Under the pieces are notes generated by a model. The model was given only the letters and a program-made list of their open reading frames with translations, was not told the DNA's origin and ran no database searches. From contig NZ_JACWCT010000122.1 of NCBI RefSeq assembly GCF_016613415.1, positions 1 to 39,601 of the forward strand: 39,601 bases of DNA. Direction: 5' to 3'. The translations under genes and the position numbers were made by a program. Below are positions 7,230 through 16,437 of this stretch, piece by piece. This stretch comes from Methylobacterium ajmalii (GTDB taxonomy: Bacteria > Pseudomonadota > Alphaproteobacteria > Rhizobiales > Beijerinckiaceae). Every line of letters begins with the position of its first letter. Within the stretch, counting starts at the first letter, position 1.

Positions 7230-9203
7230 GTGACACATCAGCTGCTGCTGGCCGGCACGCTCCTGCTCATGCTCGCCGCGGCGCCGCCCCTGATGGCGGC
7301 CTCGGGCCTCGTCCGCGAGGTCACGCTCTCGAGCGGCGGGCTCGCCGAGGTCACCCTCGCGGGCACCGTGGACGGCGACGCCACGATCGCCCTCGACGTC
7401 AGGGCCGACCAGATCGACGACATCCTCAAGAGCCTCGTGGTGCGCGATCCGGGCGGCAGGGTGGGCGCCATGCGGCTCGACGGCGAGGACCAGGTCGAGG
7501 AAGTCCTGCGCGGCGTGCCCTTCACGGCGGACGACCTGTCGTCCTCCGCCCAGCTCGCCGGCAAGCTCCAGGGCGTCGAGGTCCGGGTCGAGAGCGGCGG
7601 GCGGGTGCTCGAAGGCCGGGTGCTCGGCCTGTCCGAGCGCGAGGCCGGCGCCGAGATCGGGACGGTGAGGGTGCTGTCGCTCCTGACCGGGTCCGGCGCC
7701 CTCGAATCGGTGCGGGTCGACGACGGCCTGACGGTGACGATCCGCGACCCCGCGATGGTCGCGCGGATCGCCGAGGTCGTCGACGTGGCCGGCCGGGCCA
7801 AGACGAGCGGGGCGCGGCGGGTGGAGATCGCCCTGTCGGGCACCGGCGCGCGCGAGGTGCGCCTGACCTACGTGGTCGCCGCCCCGGTCTGGAAGACCAG
7901 CTACCGCATCGTCGATCACGGCGACGGCCGGGCGAACCTGCAGGCCTGGGCGATCATCGAGAACGCGCTCGGCGAGGACTGGAAGGGGGTGGACGTCACC
8001 CTGTCGTCCGGTGCGCCGGTGACGCTGCAGCAGCGCCTGCACCGGCGGTACTGGCACCGCCGCCCCGAGGCGCCGCTGCCGGTCGAGAATCTCGGCCTGC
8101 CCGACCTCGATGCCGGCACCCTCGCCGCGCGGGCGGCCGCGCCGGCGCTGCCGGCCCCGATGGAGCGCATGGACCGCAGCCGGCGCGCCGTCGACGCGCG
8201 CTACGAGGCCGCGCCGGCCGCGGTGGCGGCGCAGCCTGCGGAGGGCGACGTGGCGGCGACCTTCCGGCTGCCCCACCCGGTCGATCTCGGGGTCGGCCGC
8301 ACGCTCTCGGTGCCGATCCTCGACACCGAGATCGAGGCGTCCCGGATCGCGCTGTGGAAACCCGGGCAGGGCCTCCACCCGATCGCCGCCCTGATGCTCC
8401 GCAACGGGACCGGCACGACGCTGCCGCCGGGCATCCTCACCGTCTACGATCGCGCGCTCGGCTATGTCGGCGATGCGCGGCTGCCCGCGACGCCCGCCGG
8501 CGAGCAGCGCTTCGCCGCCTTCGCGGCCGACCGCAAGGTCGGCGTCCGGGCCGAGGCGAAGCCCGCCGAGGTGGTGACCCGGATCACGGTCGTCGACGGC
8601 GCGCTGCGGGCGACCGCGCGCACCCGCGAGGAGACGGTCTACACCGTGAAGGGCGCGCCCGACGCGGCGCGCACCGTCGTTATCGAGCATCCGCGCCGCG
8701 ACGGCTGGACCTTCTCGTCCCCGGCGCGCGACGGCGAGACCGCGGCCGCCTACCGGCTGAAGCTCGATGTGGCCGCCGCGGACACGGCCGAGGCCCGGGC
8801 GGTGCTGGAGCGCGTCCAGACCGACACCTACGCCCTCGCCGAGGCCGAGGCCGGGATGCTGGTGAGCTGGAGCGCGCTCGCCGACGATCCGGCCCTGGCG
8901 GACGGCCTCAAGGCCCTGTCCCGGGCCCGCGCCGACAGCCAGGCGGCGACGCGCGAGATCGCCGAGATCGGCGAGCGCATCGCGACGATCGCGACCGAGC
9001 AGGAGCGCATCCGCGGCAACCTCGGCGTCGTCCCGAAGGACAGCGAGCTCGCCCGGCGCTACCTCGCCCAGATGGGGACCCAGGAGGACGCGCTCGCGAG
9101 GCTCGGCACGACGCAGGACGAGGCGCGGGCGCGTCTCGGGACCCAGGAGGCGCGGGTCCGCGCGCTGATCGCGGAGCTGTCGGGACGCGAGCCCCGGCCA
9201 TGA
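7230..9203 (+). CDS. DUF4139 domain-containing secreted protein
   Basis: 657 residues from a GTG preceded by AAGGAGG (7216-7222). This start gives a clean signal peptide (MTHQLLLAGTLLLMLAAAPP). A longer frame from 7167 would put an Arg-rich stretch ahead of the signal, so I reject it. The segment LTYVVAAPVWKTSYRIV (about 213-229) and the following ALGEDWKGVDVTLSSGAPV are typical of DUF4139 (mucoidy-inhibitor-like) proteins. The C-terminal ~90 residues (about 565-655) are strongly heptad-like and Ala/Glu/Arg-rich, a predicted coiled coil. Probably periplasmic or surface-bound; the biochemical role of DUF4139 is not established. The stop overlaps the next start (ATGA). Confidence 0.8.
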   Translation: MTHQLLLAGTLLLMLAAAPPLMAASGLVREVTLSSGGLAEVTLAGTVDGDATIALDVRADQIDDILKSLVVRDPGGRVGAMRLDGEDQVEEVLRGVPFTADDLSSSAQLAGKLQGVEVRVESGGRVLEGRVLGLSEREAGAEIGTVRVLSLLTGSGALESVRVDDGLTVTIRDPAMVARIAEVVDVAGRAKTSGARRVEIALSGTGAREVRLTYVVAAPVWKTSYRIVDHGDGRANLQAWAIIENALGEDWKGVDVTLSSGAPVTLQQRLHRRYWHRRPEAPLPVENLGLPDLDAGTLAARAAAPALPAPMERMDRSRRAVDARYEAAPAAVAAQPAEGDVAATFRLPHPVDLGVGRTLSVPILDTEIEASRIALWKPGQGLHPIAALMLRNGTGTTLPPGILTVYDRALGYVGDARLPATPAGEQRFAAFAADRKVGVRAEAKPAEVVTRITVVDGALRATARTREETVYTVKGAPDAARTVVIEHPRRDGWTFSSPARDGETAAAYRLKLDVAAADTAEARAVLERVQTDTYALAEAEAGMLVSWSALADDPALADGLKALSRARADSQAATREIAEIGERIATIATEQERIRGNLGVVPKDSELARRYLAQMGTQEDALARLGTTQDEARARLGTQEARVRALIAELSGREPRP

Positions 9204-9457
9204 CGGCGCTTCTCGCGATGGGTTCGATCGGCATCAAGCTCGGGATCCTGGTCGCCGTCGCCCTCGGCAGCGGCGCCGTCGGTTATCGCCTGGGCCGGGA
9301 CCTCGACGTCTTCCTGCCGGCGGACCGGTCCCCGGCCCGGCGGGCCCTGCGCCTCGTCGACCGGATCGCGGTCGAGCGCGGCCTCGCCCGGGGGGACCTG
9401 CTGCGGGCGATGCTGGAGGAAGACGCGCGTTCGACCGCCGGAGCGCCCCGTCGATGA
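9200..9457 (+). CDS. Small single-pass membrane protein
   Basis: 85 residues. One hydrophobic segment (about 8-28, IGIKLGILVAVALGSGAVGY) is followed by a charged cytoplasmic-like tail rich in Arg and Asp. The start overlaps the stop of the DUF4139 gene, and its own stop overlaps the next start (both ATGA), so it is translated as part of the same unit. Family not recognised; small size and coupling suggest an accessory subunit of the upstream protein. Confidence 0.65.
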   Translation: MTALLAMGSIGIKLGILVAVALGSGAVGYRLGRDLDVFLPADRSPARRALRLVDRIAVERGLARGDLLRAMLEEDARSTAGAPRR

Positions 9458-9747
9458 CGCCGATCACCGAACGGGACAGGGCCTTCCTGCGCCGCGAGTG
9501 GAGGGACCTCGGCGGGTGCGTCGTCCAGGACGACCCCGATCCCGCCGACCATGACGCGATCTACGCCTGGGTGCTCGATTTCATCGACAGCGGCGTCGAC
9601 GACCCGGACTACCCGCACGTCCACGGCCTGATCGATCACAGCCTCAACTTCGACATTCCCTTCGCCGCGACGGAGCGGGTGCGCGGCGAGCTGATGACGA
9701 TCGCGCGCAGGAAGCGCGCGGATCCGGGCTGGCGCCGCCATCCGTGA
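9454..9747 (+). CDS. Small acidic hypothetical protein
   Basis: 97 residues, no signal peptide or membrane helix. It is rich in Asp and His (for example DDPDPADHDAIYAW and PDYPHVHGLIDH) and ends in a basic tail. It is coupled to the preceding gene through an ATGA overlap and is the last gene of the plus-strand run, followed by a strong hairpin. Family not recognised. Confidence 0.6.
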   Translation: MTPITERDRAFLRREWRDLGGCVVQDDPDPADHDAIYAWVLDFIDSGVDDPDYPHVHGLIDHSLNFDIPFAATERVRGELMTIARRKRADPGWRRHP

Positions 9748-9772
9748 GGGCGCCGGGGCGCCGGCGCCTCAC
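9744..9772. terminator. Hairpin between convergent genes
   Basis: GTGAGGGCGCCGG pairs with CCGGCGCCTCAC (one bulged base) around a GGCG loop. It sits exactly where the plus-strand envelope run and the minus-strand rpiR gene end, overlapping both stop codons. No U-tract is present, so termination is an inference from position and stem strength. Confidence 0.45.
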
Positions 9773-10671
9773 TCCCGGCCGGGGTCCGGCGCGTCGTCGC
9801 CGTCGAGCTGCTCGCTCTGGAGGAGGTCGTGGATGGCCGCGAGGCGGGGCGCCGCGCCGTCGCCGAGGGCGAGGCCGAGCCGCACGCTCAGGATCTCGAT
9901 CACGATGATCTGCGCGATGGTGGCGTCGGTCCCGACCCGCATCGTCGCGTCCCCCGGCACGTCGACGGCCAGAAGAATGTCGGCGGCGCGGGCGAGCGGC
10001 GTGCCGGTGCGGGTGATGGCCACCACCGTGGCCCCGGCCCGGCGGGCGACCGCGACGGTGCGCAGGAGCGCCGGCATCCGCCCGACGAAGGAGATCGCCA
10101 CCAGCACGTCGCCTTCGCCCAGGCAGGACGCCGCGGTGAGCTGGAGATGCGCGTCGGAGAACGAGTTCGACGGGATGCCGAGCCGGAACAGGCGGGCGTG
10201 GAGGTCGTGGGCGAGGAAGTGCGAGGTCGCGCCGGTGCCGGCGGTGTCGACCCGCCCGGCCGCGCGGATCGCCGCCACCGCCGCCTCGATCCGGTCGGGA
10301 TCGATGCTCGACTGCCACTCGGCCAGCATCGAGGTCACGCTGCCGACGACGTTGCGCACCACCTCGCCGGGGGCGTCGGTCGGCCGGACGCTGCGGTGGA
10401 CGTAGGGGGTGCCGAGCGCCAGCGAGCCGGCGAGCTTCAGCTTCATGTCGCGCACGCCCTCGCAGCCGACCGCGCGGGCGAAGCGCACGATGGTCGGCGC
10501 GCTCACCCCGGCCCGCTCGGCCAGGAGCTCGACCCCGGTCTGGACCACCCAGGCGGGGTCGGCGACGATCATCCGGGCGATCCGGGCCTGCGTCTCGGGC
10601 AGGCTCGCGAGCGTGTCGCGCAGGTTGCGCAGGAGGTCGGAGGAGGACCCGGCTTCCGCACCCTCCGCCAT
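9769..10671 (-). CDS. RpiR/MurR-family transcriptional regulator
   Basis: 300 residues. An N-terminal helix-turn-helix domain (about 1-85; LAERAGVSAPTIVRFARAVG is the HTH) is joined to a C-terminal SIS domain (about 125-255) that in this family binds a phosphosugar or similar ligand. The start shares one base with the stop of the upstream ATPase gene, so it is the last gene of the transporter unit and probably controls it. The likely operators are the two AT-rich motifs at 16438-16452 and 16533-16547. The effector cannot be read from the sequence; the context (peptide transporter, deacetylase) suggests an amino-acid or amino-sugar derivative. Confidence 0.88.
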   Translation of the reverse strand: MAEGAEAGSSSDLLRNLRDTLASLPETQARIARMIVADPAWVVQTGVELLAERAGVSAPTIVRFARAVGCEGVRDMKLKLAGSLALGTPYVHRSVRPTDAPGEVVRNVVGSVTSMLAEWQSSIDPDRIEAAVAAIRAAGRVDTAGTGATSHFLAHDLHARLFRLGIPSNSFSDAHLQLTAASCLGEGDVLVAISFVGRMPALLRTVAVARRAGATVVAITRTGTPLARAADILLAVDVPGDATMRVGTDATIAQIIVIEILSVRLGLALGDGAAPRLAAIHDLLQSEQLDGDDAPDPGRE

Positions 10672-11654
10672 CAGGCCGCCTCCCGCATCTCGGAGGCGTC
10701 GCGCAGGCAGGCGAACCGGTGCCCGTCCCCGGCCTCGCGCATCGGCGGCACGGCGCTCGCGCAGGCCTCGACGGCGAGCGGGCAGCGGGTGCGGAAGACG
10801 CAGCCCGACGGCGGCGCGAGCGGGCTCGGGATGTCGCCCGTGAGGAGGCGCGCGATGCGCGGCGCATCGGGATCGGCCTTCGGCGAGGCGGCGAGCAGCG
10901 CCCGCGTGTAGGGATGGCGCGGACGCGCCGCCACCTCGGCGGTCGGCCCGATCTCCATGACCCGGCCGAGATAGAGCACCACCACCCGGTCGCAGAGGAG
11001 TTCGACCACGTCGAGGTCGTGCGAGATGAACAGCATCGCCAGCCCGAGCCGGGCCCTGAGGTCCTGGAGCAGGTTGAGCACCTGCGCCTGCACCGAGACG
11101 TCGAGGGCCGAGACCGGCTCGTCGGCGACGATCAGCCTCGGCTCGACGGCGAGCGCCCGGGCGATGCCGATGCGCTGGCGCTGGCCGCCGGAGAACTCGT
11201 GCGGGAAGCGGTCGAGATGCTCGGGGGGCAGGCCGACGAGGTCGAGGAGCTCGGCCATGCGCTCCCGGCGCCGGCCCCGGGCGAGGCCGTGGGCATCGAG
11301 CGCCTCGCCCAGGATGCCGGAGACCCGCAGGCGCGGGTTGAGGCTGGCATAGGGGTCCTGGAAGATCATCTGCGCCCGGCGCCGCAGGGGCTTCAGGCGC
11401 CGCTCGGGCAGGGCCGAGACGTCCTCGCCCTCGAAGCGGATCGTGCCGCCGGTCGGATCGACCAGGCGGAGCGCCAGCCGCCCGATCGTCGACTTGCCCG
11501 AGCCCGATTCGCCCACGAGCCCGACGACCTCGCCGGGGGCGACCGTGAAGCTCACGTCCTCCACCGCCCGCACCTGGGCCGGCGGGCGGCCGAAGCGCTT
11601 GGTGAGACCCTGCACCGCGAGAATCGGGTCGATCGAAGCGGTCGAACGGCTCAC
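10671..11654 (-). CDS. Dipeptide/oligopeptide ABC transporter ATP-binding protein (DppF/OppF type)
   Basis: 327 residues. Walker [10 protein letters not shown] (48-56), signature [15 protein letters not shown] (154-168) and Walker B LIVADEP (174-180) are intact. The C-terminus carries the Cys-containing tail of peptide-type ATPases ([14 protein letters not shown]). It powers import together with the DppD-like ATPase and two permeases. The GTG start follows GGAGGGA at good spacing and overlaps the upstream stop. The long frame upstream of this GTG is a shadow of the neighbouring ATPase gene. Confidence 0.9.
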   Translation of the reverse strand: MSRSTASIDPILAVQGLTKRFGRPPAQVRAVEDVSFTVAPGEVVGLVGESGSGKSTIGRLALRLVDPTGGTIRFEGEDVSALPERRLKPLRRRAQMIFQDPYASLNPRLRVSGILGEALDAHGLARGRRRERMAELLDLVGLPPEHLDRFPHEFSGGQRQRIGIARALAVEPRLIVADEPVSALDVSVQAQVLNLLQDLRARLGLAMLFISHDLDVVELLCDRVVVLYLGRVMEIGPTAEVAARPRHPYTRALLAASPKADPDAPRIARLLTGDIPSPLAPPSGCVFRTRCPLAVEACASAVPPMREAGDGHRFACLRDASEMREAA

Positions 11655-12652
11655 ATCTCCCTCCAGAACAGGCAGCGGGCGGCGCGCCCGGGGGCAATCG
11701 CCTCGAGCGGCGGCGGCGTGGTGCGGCATTCCTCCCGCACCCGCTCGCAGCGGGGCGAGAAGGCGCAAGCGTCGCGGATCGCGGCGGCCCGCCCGAGGGA
11801 GCCGGGAATCGAGCGGACGTGCCGGCGCCCGTCCGGGCCGCGGGTCGCCCGCGCCGGCAGCGAATCGAGCAGCCCCGCCGTGTAGGGATGCCGCGGACGG
11901 CGAAACAGGTCGCCGACCGGCCCGGTCTCGACGATGCGGCCGGCATACATCACCGCCACCCGGTCGGCGACCTCCGCCACCACGCCGAGATTGTGGGTGA
12001 TGAACAGGACGCCCATCCCGGTCTCGCGCCGCAGCCGGTCGATCAGCGACAGGATCTGGGCCTGGATCGTCACGTCGAGGGCGGTCGTCGGCTCGTCGGC
12101 GATGAGGAGCCGCGGGTTGCACGCCATGGCGAGCGCGATCATCACCCGCTGGCGCATGCCGCCCGACATCTGATGCGGGTAGTCGTGCAGGCGCTTGGCC
12201 GCGGCCGGGATCTCGACGAGTTCCAGCATCTCCTGCGCCCGGCGCAGCGCCGCGCGCCGGTCGAGCCCGAGGTGGAGCCGCGCCGATTCGGCGATCTGCT
12301 CGCCGGCGGTCAGCACCGGGTTGAGGCTCGTCATCGGCTCCTGGAAGATCATGGCGATCTCGGCGCCGCGCAGGCGCCGCACCCGGTCGGGCGCGGCCGC
12401 GGCGAGGTCGACCGTCTCGCCGGCCTTGGTCCGGTACAGGATGCGCCCGCGCGCGACGCGACCGGCCGGGCGCGGCAGCAGCCCCATCACGGCGAGGCTC
12501 GACACCGACTTGCCGGAGCCGGATTCGCCGACGAGCGCGACGGTCTCGCCGGGGGCGACGCAGAGGTCGACGCCGGTGACGGGGGCGACCTCGCCGTCCT
12601 CCGTCCGGAAGCGGACCTCCAGGTCCTCGATCGAGAGGAGAGCCTGCGTCAT
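11651..12652 (-). CDS. Dipeptide/oligopeptide ABC transporter ATP-binding protein (DppD/OppD type)
   Basis: 333 residues. Walker [10 protein letters not shown] (42-50), signature [15 protein letters not shown] and Walker [13 protein letters not shown] are present, as is the oligopeptide-ATPase C-terminal Cys motif ([14 protein letters not shown]). It acts at the inner membrane face as partner of the DppF-like ATPase. The chosen ATG lies 2 bases from the permease stop; the frame is open further upstream but that part is Arg/Ser-rich shadow. Confidence 0.9.
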   Translation of the reverse strand: MTQALLSIEDLEVRFRTEDGEVAPVTGVDLCVAPGETVALVGESGSGKSVSSLAVMGLLPRPAGRVARGRILYRTKAGETVDLAAAAPDRVRRLRGAEIAMIFQEPMTSLNPVLTAGEQIAESARLHLGLDRRAALRRAQEMLELVEIPAAAKRLHDYPHQMSGGMRQRVMIALAMACNPRLLIADEPTTALDVTIQAQILSLIDRLRRETGMGVLFITHNLGVVAEVADRVAVMYAGRIVETGPVGDLFRRPRHPYTAGLLDSLPARATRGPDGRRHVRSIPGSLGRAAAIRDACAFSPRCERVREECRTTPPPLEAIAPGRAARCLFWREM

Positions 12653-12653
12653 C

Positions 12654-13547
12654 TCACAGCGCCTTGCGCAGCTTCGGGTCGAGCATGTCGCGCAGGCCGT
12701 CGCCGAGGATCTGGAGCGAGAGGGCCGAGAGCACGATGGCCAGCCCCGGATAGAGCACGGTCCAGAAGGCCCGGTCGGCATATTGCTGGCCCGACGCGAT
12801 CATCATGCCCCAGGTCGGGATCTCCGGCGGCACGCCCGCGCCGAGGAACGACAGGCCGGCCTCCGCCAGGACCGCGTAGGCGAAGATGAAGGTCGCCTGG
12901 ATCAGGATCGGCGAGGCGACGTTCAGGAGGATGTGCACGGTTAGGATGCGGGGCGTGCCGACCCCGAGCGCGCGGGCCGCCTCGACGAAGGGCAGTTCGC
13001 GCACCACCAGCGTCGAGGCCCGCACCACCCGCACCACCCGCGGCGTGTAGACGATGGCGAGCGCCAGCACGACGTTGCCGGCGGAGGCGCCGAGCACGGC
13101 GACGAGGAAGATGGCGAGCAGGATGTCGGGCAGCGCCATCAGGGCATCGACCACCCGCATGATCGGCCCGTCGAGCCGACGGTCGTAGCCGGCGAGGATC
13201 CCGAACAGGGTGCCGGTGAGGCAGGAGGCGAGCACCACCGAAAAGCCGATCCCCAGAGAGGCCCGGGCGCCGTAGACGACCCGCGAGAACACGTCGCGGC
13301 CGAGCTCGTCGGTGCCGAGCCAGTGCTCGGACGAGGGCGGGCGCAGGCGGCGCACCACCCGCATCGCGCCGGGATCGAAGGGGGAGACCCACGGGGCGGC
13401 GAGCGCCACCACGACGATCGCGAGCAGCACCAGGGCGGCGGCGAGGACGAGCTTGCGCCGAAAGAGGCGGCGCAGGAACAGCATCGCGGGGGCGGATCGG
13501 AACGCCGCCCCCTGCACGGTCGGGGCACCGGTCGCGGGACTGGTCAT
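12654..13547 (-). CDS. Dipeptide/oligopeptide ABC transporter permease (DppC type)
   Basis: 297 residues. A cytoplasmic N-terminus, a first membrane helix (about 33-54), then the short periplasmic segment typical of DppC with HWLGTDELGRDVFSRVVYGA, followed by five further helices. The cytoplasmic EAA loop (VEAARALGVGTPRI) contacts the ATPases. The start overlaps the DppB stop (ATGA). It forms the channel with DppB. Confidence 0.9.
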   Translation of the reverse strand: MTSPATGAPTVQGAAFRSAPAMLFLRRLFRRKLVLAAALVLLAIVVVALAAPWVSPFDPGAMRVVRRLRPPSSEHWLGTDELGRDVFSRVVYGARASLGIGFSVVLASCLTGTLFGILAGYDRRLDGPIMRVVDALMALPDILLAIFLVAVLGASAGNVVLALAIVYTPRVVRVVRASTLVVRELPFVEAARALGVGTPRILTVHILLNVASPILIQATFIFAYAVLAEAGLSFLGAGVPPEIPTWGMMIASGQQYADRAFWTVLYPGLAIVLSALSLQILGDGLRDMLDPKLRKAL

Positions 13548-14485
13548 GCGGTCACCCGGGGATCGACGAGGCGGTAGATCAGGTCGACCGCGAGGTTGAT
13601 GAGGACGTAGAGGCCGGCCACCATCACGAGCGCGCCCTGGATGACGGGATAGTCGCGTCGCAGCACCGCCGAGACCACGAGGTTGCCGATCCCGGGCAGG
13701 CCGAACACCGTCTCGGTGACGATGGCCCCGCCGATGAGCAGCGCCACCGTGAGGCCGAGCACGGTGACGATCGGCACCAGCGCCGTCCCGAAGGCGTGGC
13801 GCAGCACCACCCGGCTCTCCGGCAGGCCCTTGGAGCGGGCGGTGCGGACGTAGTCGTTCGACAGCACGTCGAGCATCGAGGCGCGGGTGAAGCGGGTGAT
13901 CAGCGCCGAGTTGACGATGCCGAGGACGATCGAGGGCAGCACCAGATGCTCCAGCCGCTCGCCCAGGCTCGCGCCGGGCGCGCCGTAGCCGGCCACCGGG
14001 AACCAGCCGAGGCGCACGGCGAAGACCTGGATCAGGATCAGGCCGAGCCAGAAGCTCGGCACGTTGGCGGCGAGCAGGGCCAGCCCGCTCACCGTCTGGT
14101 CGACGATCCGCCCCCGCCACACCGCCGAGACGATGCCGGCCGGCACGCCGACGAGGGCGGCGATGGAGACCGAGAACAGGGCGAGGAAGAAGGTCGGCTC
14201 GGCCCGGTCCCACAGGACCGTGGTCACCGGCTGCTGCAGGAAGATCGAACGGCCGAAATTGCCGGTGGCGATCTCCTTCAACCATAAGCCGAACTGGACG
14301 AGGAGCGGCCGGTCGAGCCCGAACGTGGCGCGCAGCCGCGCGACGTCCTCCGGCGAGGCCTGGTCGCCCAGCATGATCGCCGCCGGGTCGCCGGGGGCGA
14401 GGCGGGTGAGGAAGAACACCATGGTGGCGACCAGGAACAGCACCACCAGGAGGCCGCCGAGCCGGCGGGCGAGAGAGATCCACAT
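13544..14485 (-). CDS. Dipeptide/oligopeptide ABC transporter permease (DppB type)
   Basis: 313 residues. The start MWISLARRLGGLLVVLFLVA opens directly into the first membrane helix, as usual for DppB. It continues with FFLTRLAPGDPA, six helices in all, and an EAA-type loop (YVRTARSKGLPESRVV). An extended frame up to 14575 would add 30 residues from the repeat-side intergenic region and is rejected. First gene of the permease-ATPase-rpiR run; the binding-protein gene is upstream on the same strand beyond a 362-base gap. Confidence 0.9.
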   Translation of the reverse strand: MWISLARRLGGLLVVLFLVATMVFFLTRLAPGDPAAIMLGDQASPEDVARLRATFGLDRPLLVQFGLWLKEIATGNFGRSIFLQQPVTTVLWDRAEPTFFLALFSVSIAALVGVPAGIVSAVWRGRIVDQTVSGLALLAANVPSFWLGLILIQVFAVRLGWFPVAGYGAPGASLGERLEHLVLPSIVLGIVNSALITRFTRASMLDVLSNDYVRTARSKGLPESRVVLRHAFGTALVPIVTVLGLTVALLIGGAIVTETVFGLPGIGNLVVSAVLRRDYPVIQGALVMVAGLYVLINLAVDLIYRLVDPRVTA

Positions 14486-14847
14486 CGGGCTGGCGCCTTT
14501 TTTGATCCGACCGATACGGGACACGACACCGACGGGAGACCCGCCGTGATCCGGCTCTTCCACCCGCGACCTCATCCTGAGGTGCCGGCGATCGAAGATC
14601 GCTGGGCCTCGAAGGAGGGATCCAGCGATCTCGGGGGCATCTGGAGCCCTCCTTCGAGGTCAGTCCATCTGCGATGGACCGACACCTCGGGATGAGGTCG
14701 CGGGTGGGAGGGGATGACGACGAAGTCGGACAGCTCCGTCGCAGAATCGTCGTCCTTCCGTGCCCGATCGACGGAGTTGATCATCTCCATCGCGATTCCG
14801 GGCGCCGCTTCCGCGATCTCGGCTTGACGGAGCGGGCTCTTGCCGCC
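14486..14847. other. 362-base intergenic region between SBP gene and dppB
   Basis: It contains the cloverleaf repeat at 14561-14706. The 141 bases next to the SBP stop and the 75 bases before dppB show no convincing gene. A 72-residue minus-strand open frame (14572-14790) runs through the repeat and has no family signature; I do not call it. The repeat would be transcribed between the SBP and permease parts of the operon and could tune their ratio. Confidence 0.6.
14561..14706. repeat. Cloverleaf-like palindromic intergenic element
   Basis: The outer arms 14561-14584 and 14683-14706 are inverted repeats of 24 bases with one mismatch (core CCTCATCCTGAGGTG). Inside are three hairpins: GCGATC-GAA-GATCGC (14588-14602), a 19-base arm pair with one mismatch (14607-14625 with 14641-14659, core CCTCGAAGGAGGG), and GTCCATC-TGC-GATGGAC (14663-14679). 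The layout is a four-way, tRNA-like cloverleaf. The CCTCATCCTGAGG and CCTCGAAGGA words resemble interspersed palindromic repeats of Rhizobiales genomes (recollection, not searched). Confidence 0.85.
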
Positions 14848-16413
14848 TCACGCCGCCTCGACGTTCCAGAAGGCCGGCCACGGCATCGGCGCGAAACCCT
14901 TCAGCTTGCCCGAGAGGCCGGACAGGGCCGCGAAGTTGCCGACGCGGATGTAGGGCACTTCCCGATAGATCGCCTCCTGCACCGGGCCCCACAGCGCGCC
15001 GCGCTTCCCCGGATCGGTCTCGGCGTTGAAGGCCGACAACGCCGCCTTCTTCGCCAGCGTGTCCCACCAGCCCGGGGCGCCGTCGCCGAGCTGGGGCGGC
15101 GTCAGCATGGGTTCGGGCAGGAAGGCCGAGTGGGTGACGTAGACGTCCCACAAGGCCGGGTCGCCGCGGCGGGAGACGAGCGTCGCCCAGTCGACCACGT
15201 CGAGGGTCACCTTGAAGCCGGCGGCGCGCAGCGCCTCGGCCATGACGAGCGCGATGCGGTTGTGGAAGTCGTACTGCTTCGAGTTGAGGATGCGGATCGG
15301 CGTGCCGTCGTAGTTCGCTTTCGCCAGCATAGCCTTGGCGCCCTTGTCGTCGCCCTTGTCGTAGGCCTGCGTGCCGGCGGTGGAGTGGAAGGGCGATCCC
15401 TTCGGGAAGTGGCTGCCCGTCGCCTCGAAGAACTTGTCTTCGCCGAAGGCCGCCATCAGGAGCTCGGTGTCGCTGAGCGCCATCTGGAGCGCCTGGCGCA
15501 CCATCTGGTCGGCGCAAGGACCCTGCCGGGTGTTGAGCACGAGGTAGGGGAAGCCGAACGGCATCGTCAGCACCGGCTTCACGCCGGACGCCTTGGCGAT
15601 GCGCCCGTTGCTCTCGACGGGAAGCTGGTCGGCGAAGTGGTACTGGCCGGCGACGACGCCCTCGACCCGGGTATTGGCGTTCGGCACCGGGATGAAGCGC
15701 AATTCCGGGATCGCCGCGGTGCGCCGCCCGGCATAGCCGCTCGGGGCCTCGCTGCGGGCGGCGTAAGACTCGTGGCGGGTCAGCACCACGAACTGGTCGG
15801 GCCGGCGCTCCTTGAACCGGTAGGGGCCGGTGCCGACGAACTCGGCGAGCGGGTTGGCGATCGCCTCCCGGGCCATGATGGCGGCGAAGCCCGACGGCAG
15901 GGCGAGGTGGGCGAGCAGCGCCGGGTTGACCGCCTTGAGGACGATCTCGACCGCGTGCGGGCCTTTCGCCGTCAGGCTCGTCAGCCCGGCCGCGATGCCC
16001 TTGCCGCGGGGCGTCATCTCCATCCAGCGCTTGAGTGAGGCGACGACGTCCTCGGAATCGAGCGCCCGGCCGTTATGGAGCGGCACGCCCTCGCGGAGCG
16101 GGATCGTGTAGGTCTTCCCGTCCGGGCCGATCGTCGGCAGCGCCGCGGCCAGCATCGGCTGGACGGTCCAGCTCGCATCGAACGTGTAGAGCGGCTCGAA
16201 CACGTGCTGCATGATCGTGCCGACGAGGTCGGCGGTCGAGGCCATCGGGTCGAGCGATTGCGGCTCGCCCACCATCGCCAGGTTGACGCTGGCCATGCCG
16301 CCCGCGCCGCCGCCCTGCGCCAAGGCGGAGGCCGGCACCAGGGGGGCGAGCGCGAGGCCGGTCGCGAGGGTGCGGCGGGTCAGGCCGGAGCGCGGGCTGT
16401 CGGTGGGGGCCAT
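14848..16413 (-). CDS. Dipeptide-type ABC transporter substrate-binding protein (SBP family 5)
   Basis: 521 residues, the usual size of family 5 binding proteins. The N-terminus LTRRTLATGLALAPLVPASA is a twin-arginine-like signal, so export may go through Tat. Mature-region signatures follow: GEPQSLDPMASTADLVGTIM, then VFEPLYTF, then LREGVPLHNGRALDSEDVVA. Ligand class (dipeptide, glutathione, opine or modified peptide) cannot be read directly. AGGAGAC lies 5 bases before the ATG. It is divergent from the deacetylase gene and shares its regulatory region. It would deliver substrate to the DppBCDF-like proteins encoded downstream. Confidence 0.9.
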   Translation of the reverse strand: MAPTDSPRSGLTRRTLATGLALAPLVPASALAQGGGAGGMASVNLAMVGEPQSLDPMASTADLVGTIMQHVFEPLYTFDASWTVQPMLAAALPTIGPDGKTYTIPLREGVPLHNGRALDSEDVVASLKRWMEMTPRGKGIAAGLTSLTAKGPHAVEIVLKAVNPALLAHLALPSGFAAIMAREAIANPLAEFVGTGPYRFKERRPDQFVVLTRHESYAARSEAPSGYAGRRTAAIPELRFIPVPNANTRVEGVVAGQYHFADQLPVESNGRIAKASGVKPVLTMPFGFPYLVLNTRQGPCADQMVRQALQMALSDTELLMAAFGEDKFFEATGSHFPKGSPFHSTAGTQAYDKGDDKGAKAMLAKANYDGTPIRILNSKQYDFHNRIALVMAEALRAAGFKVTLDVVDWATLVSRRGDPALWDVYVTHSAFLPEPMLTPPQLGDGAPGWWDTLAKKAALSAFNAETDPGKRGALWGPVQEAIYREVPYIRVGNFAALSGLSGKLKGFAPMPWPAFWNVEAA

Positions 16414-16437
16414 GGACGTCTCCTGGACGGCGCTTTT

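Noticed and set aside
5775..8690. Long minus-strand open frame
   Set aside because: Opposite the LprI-like and DUF4139 genes; low-complexity composition and no domain pattern.
14572..14790. 72-residue minus-strand frame through the cloverleaf repeat
   Set aside because: Its sequence is dictated by the repeat and has no ribosome site or family signature.
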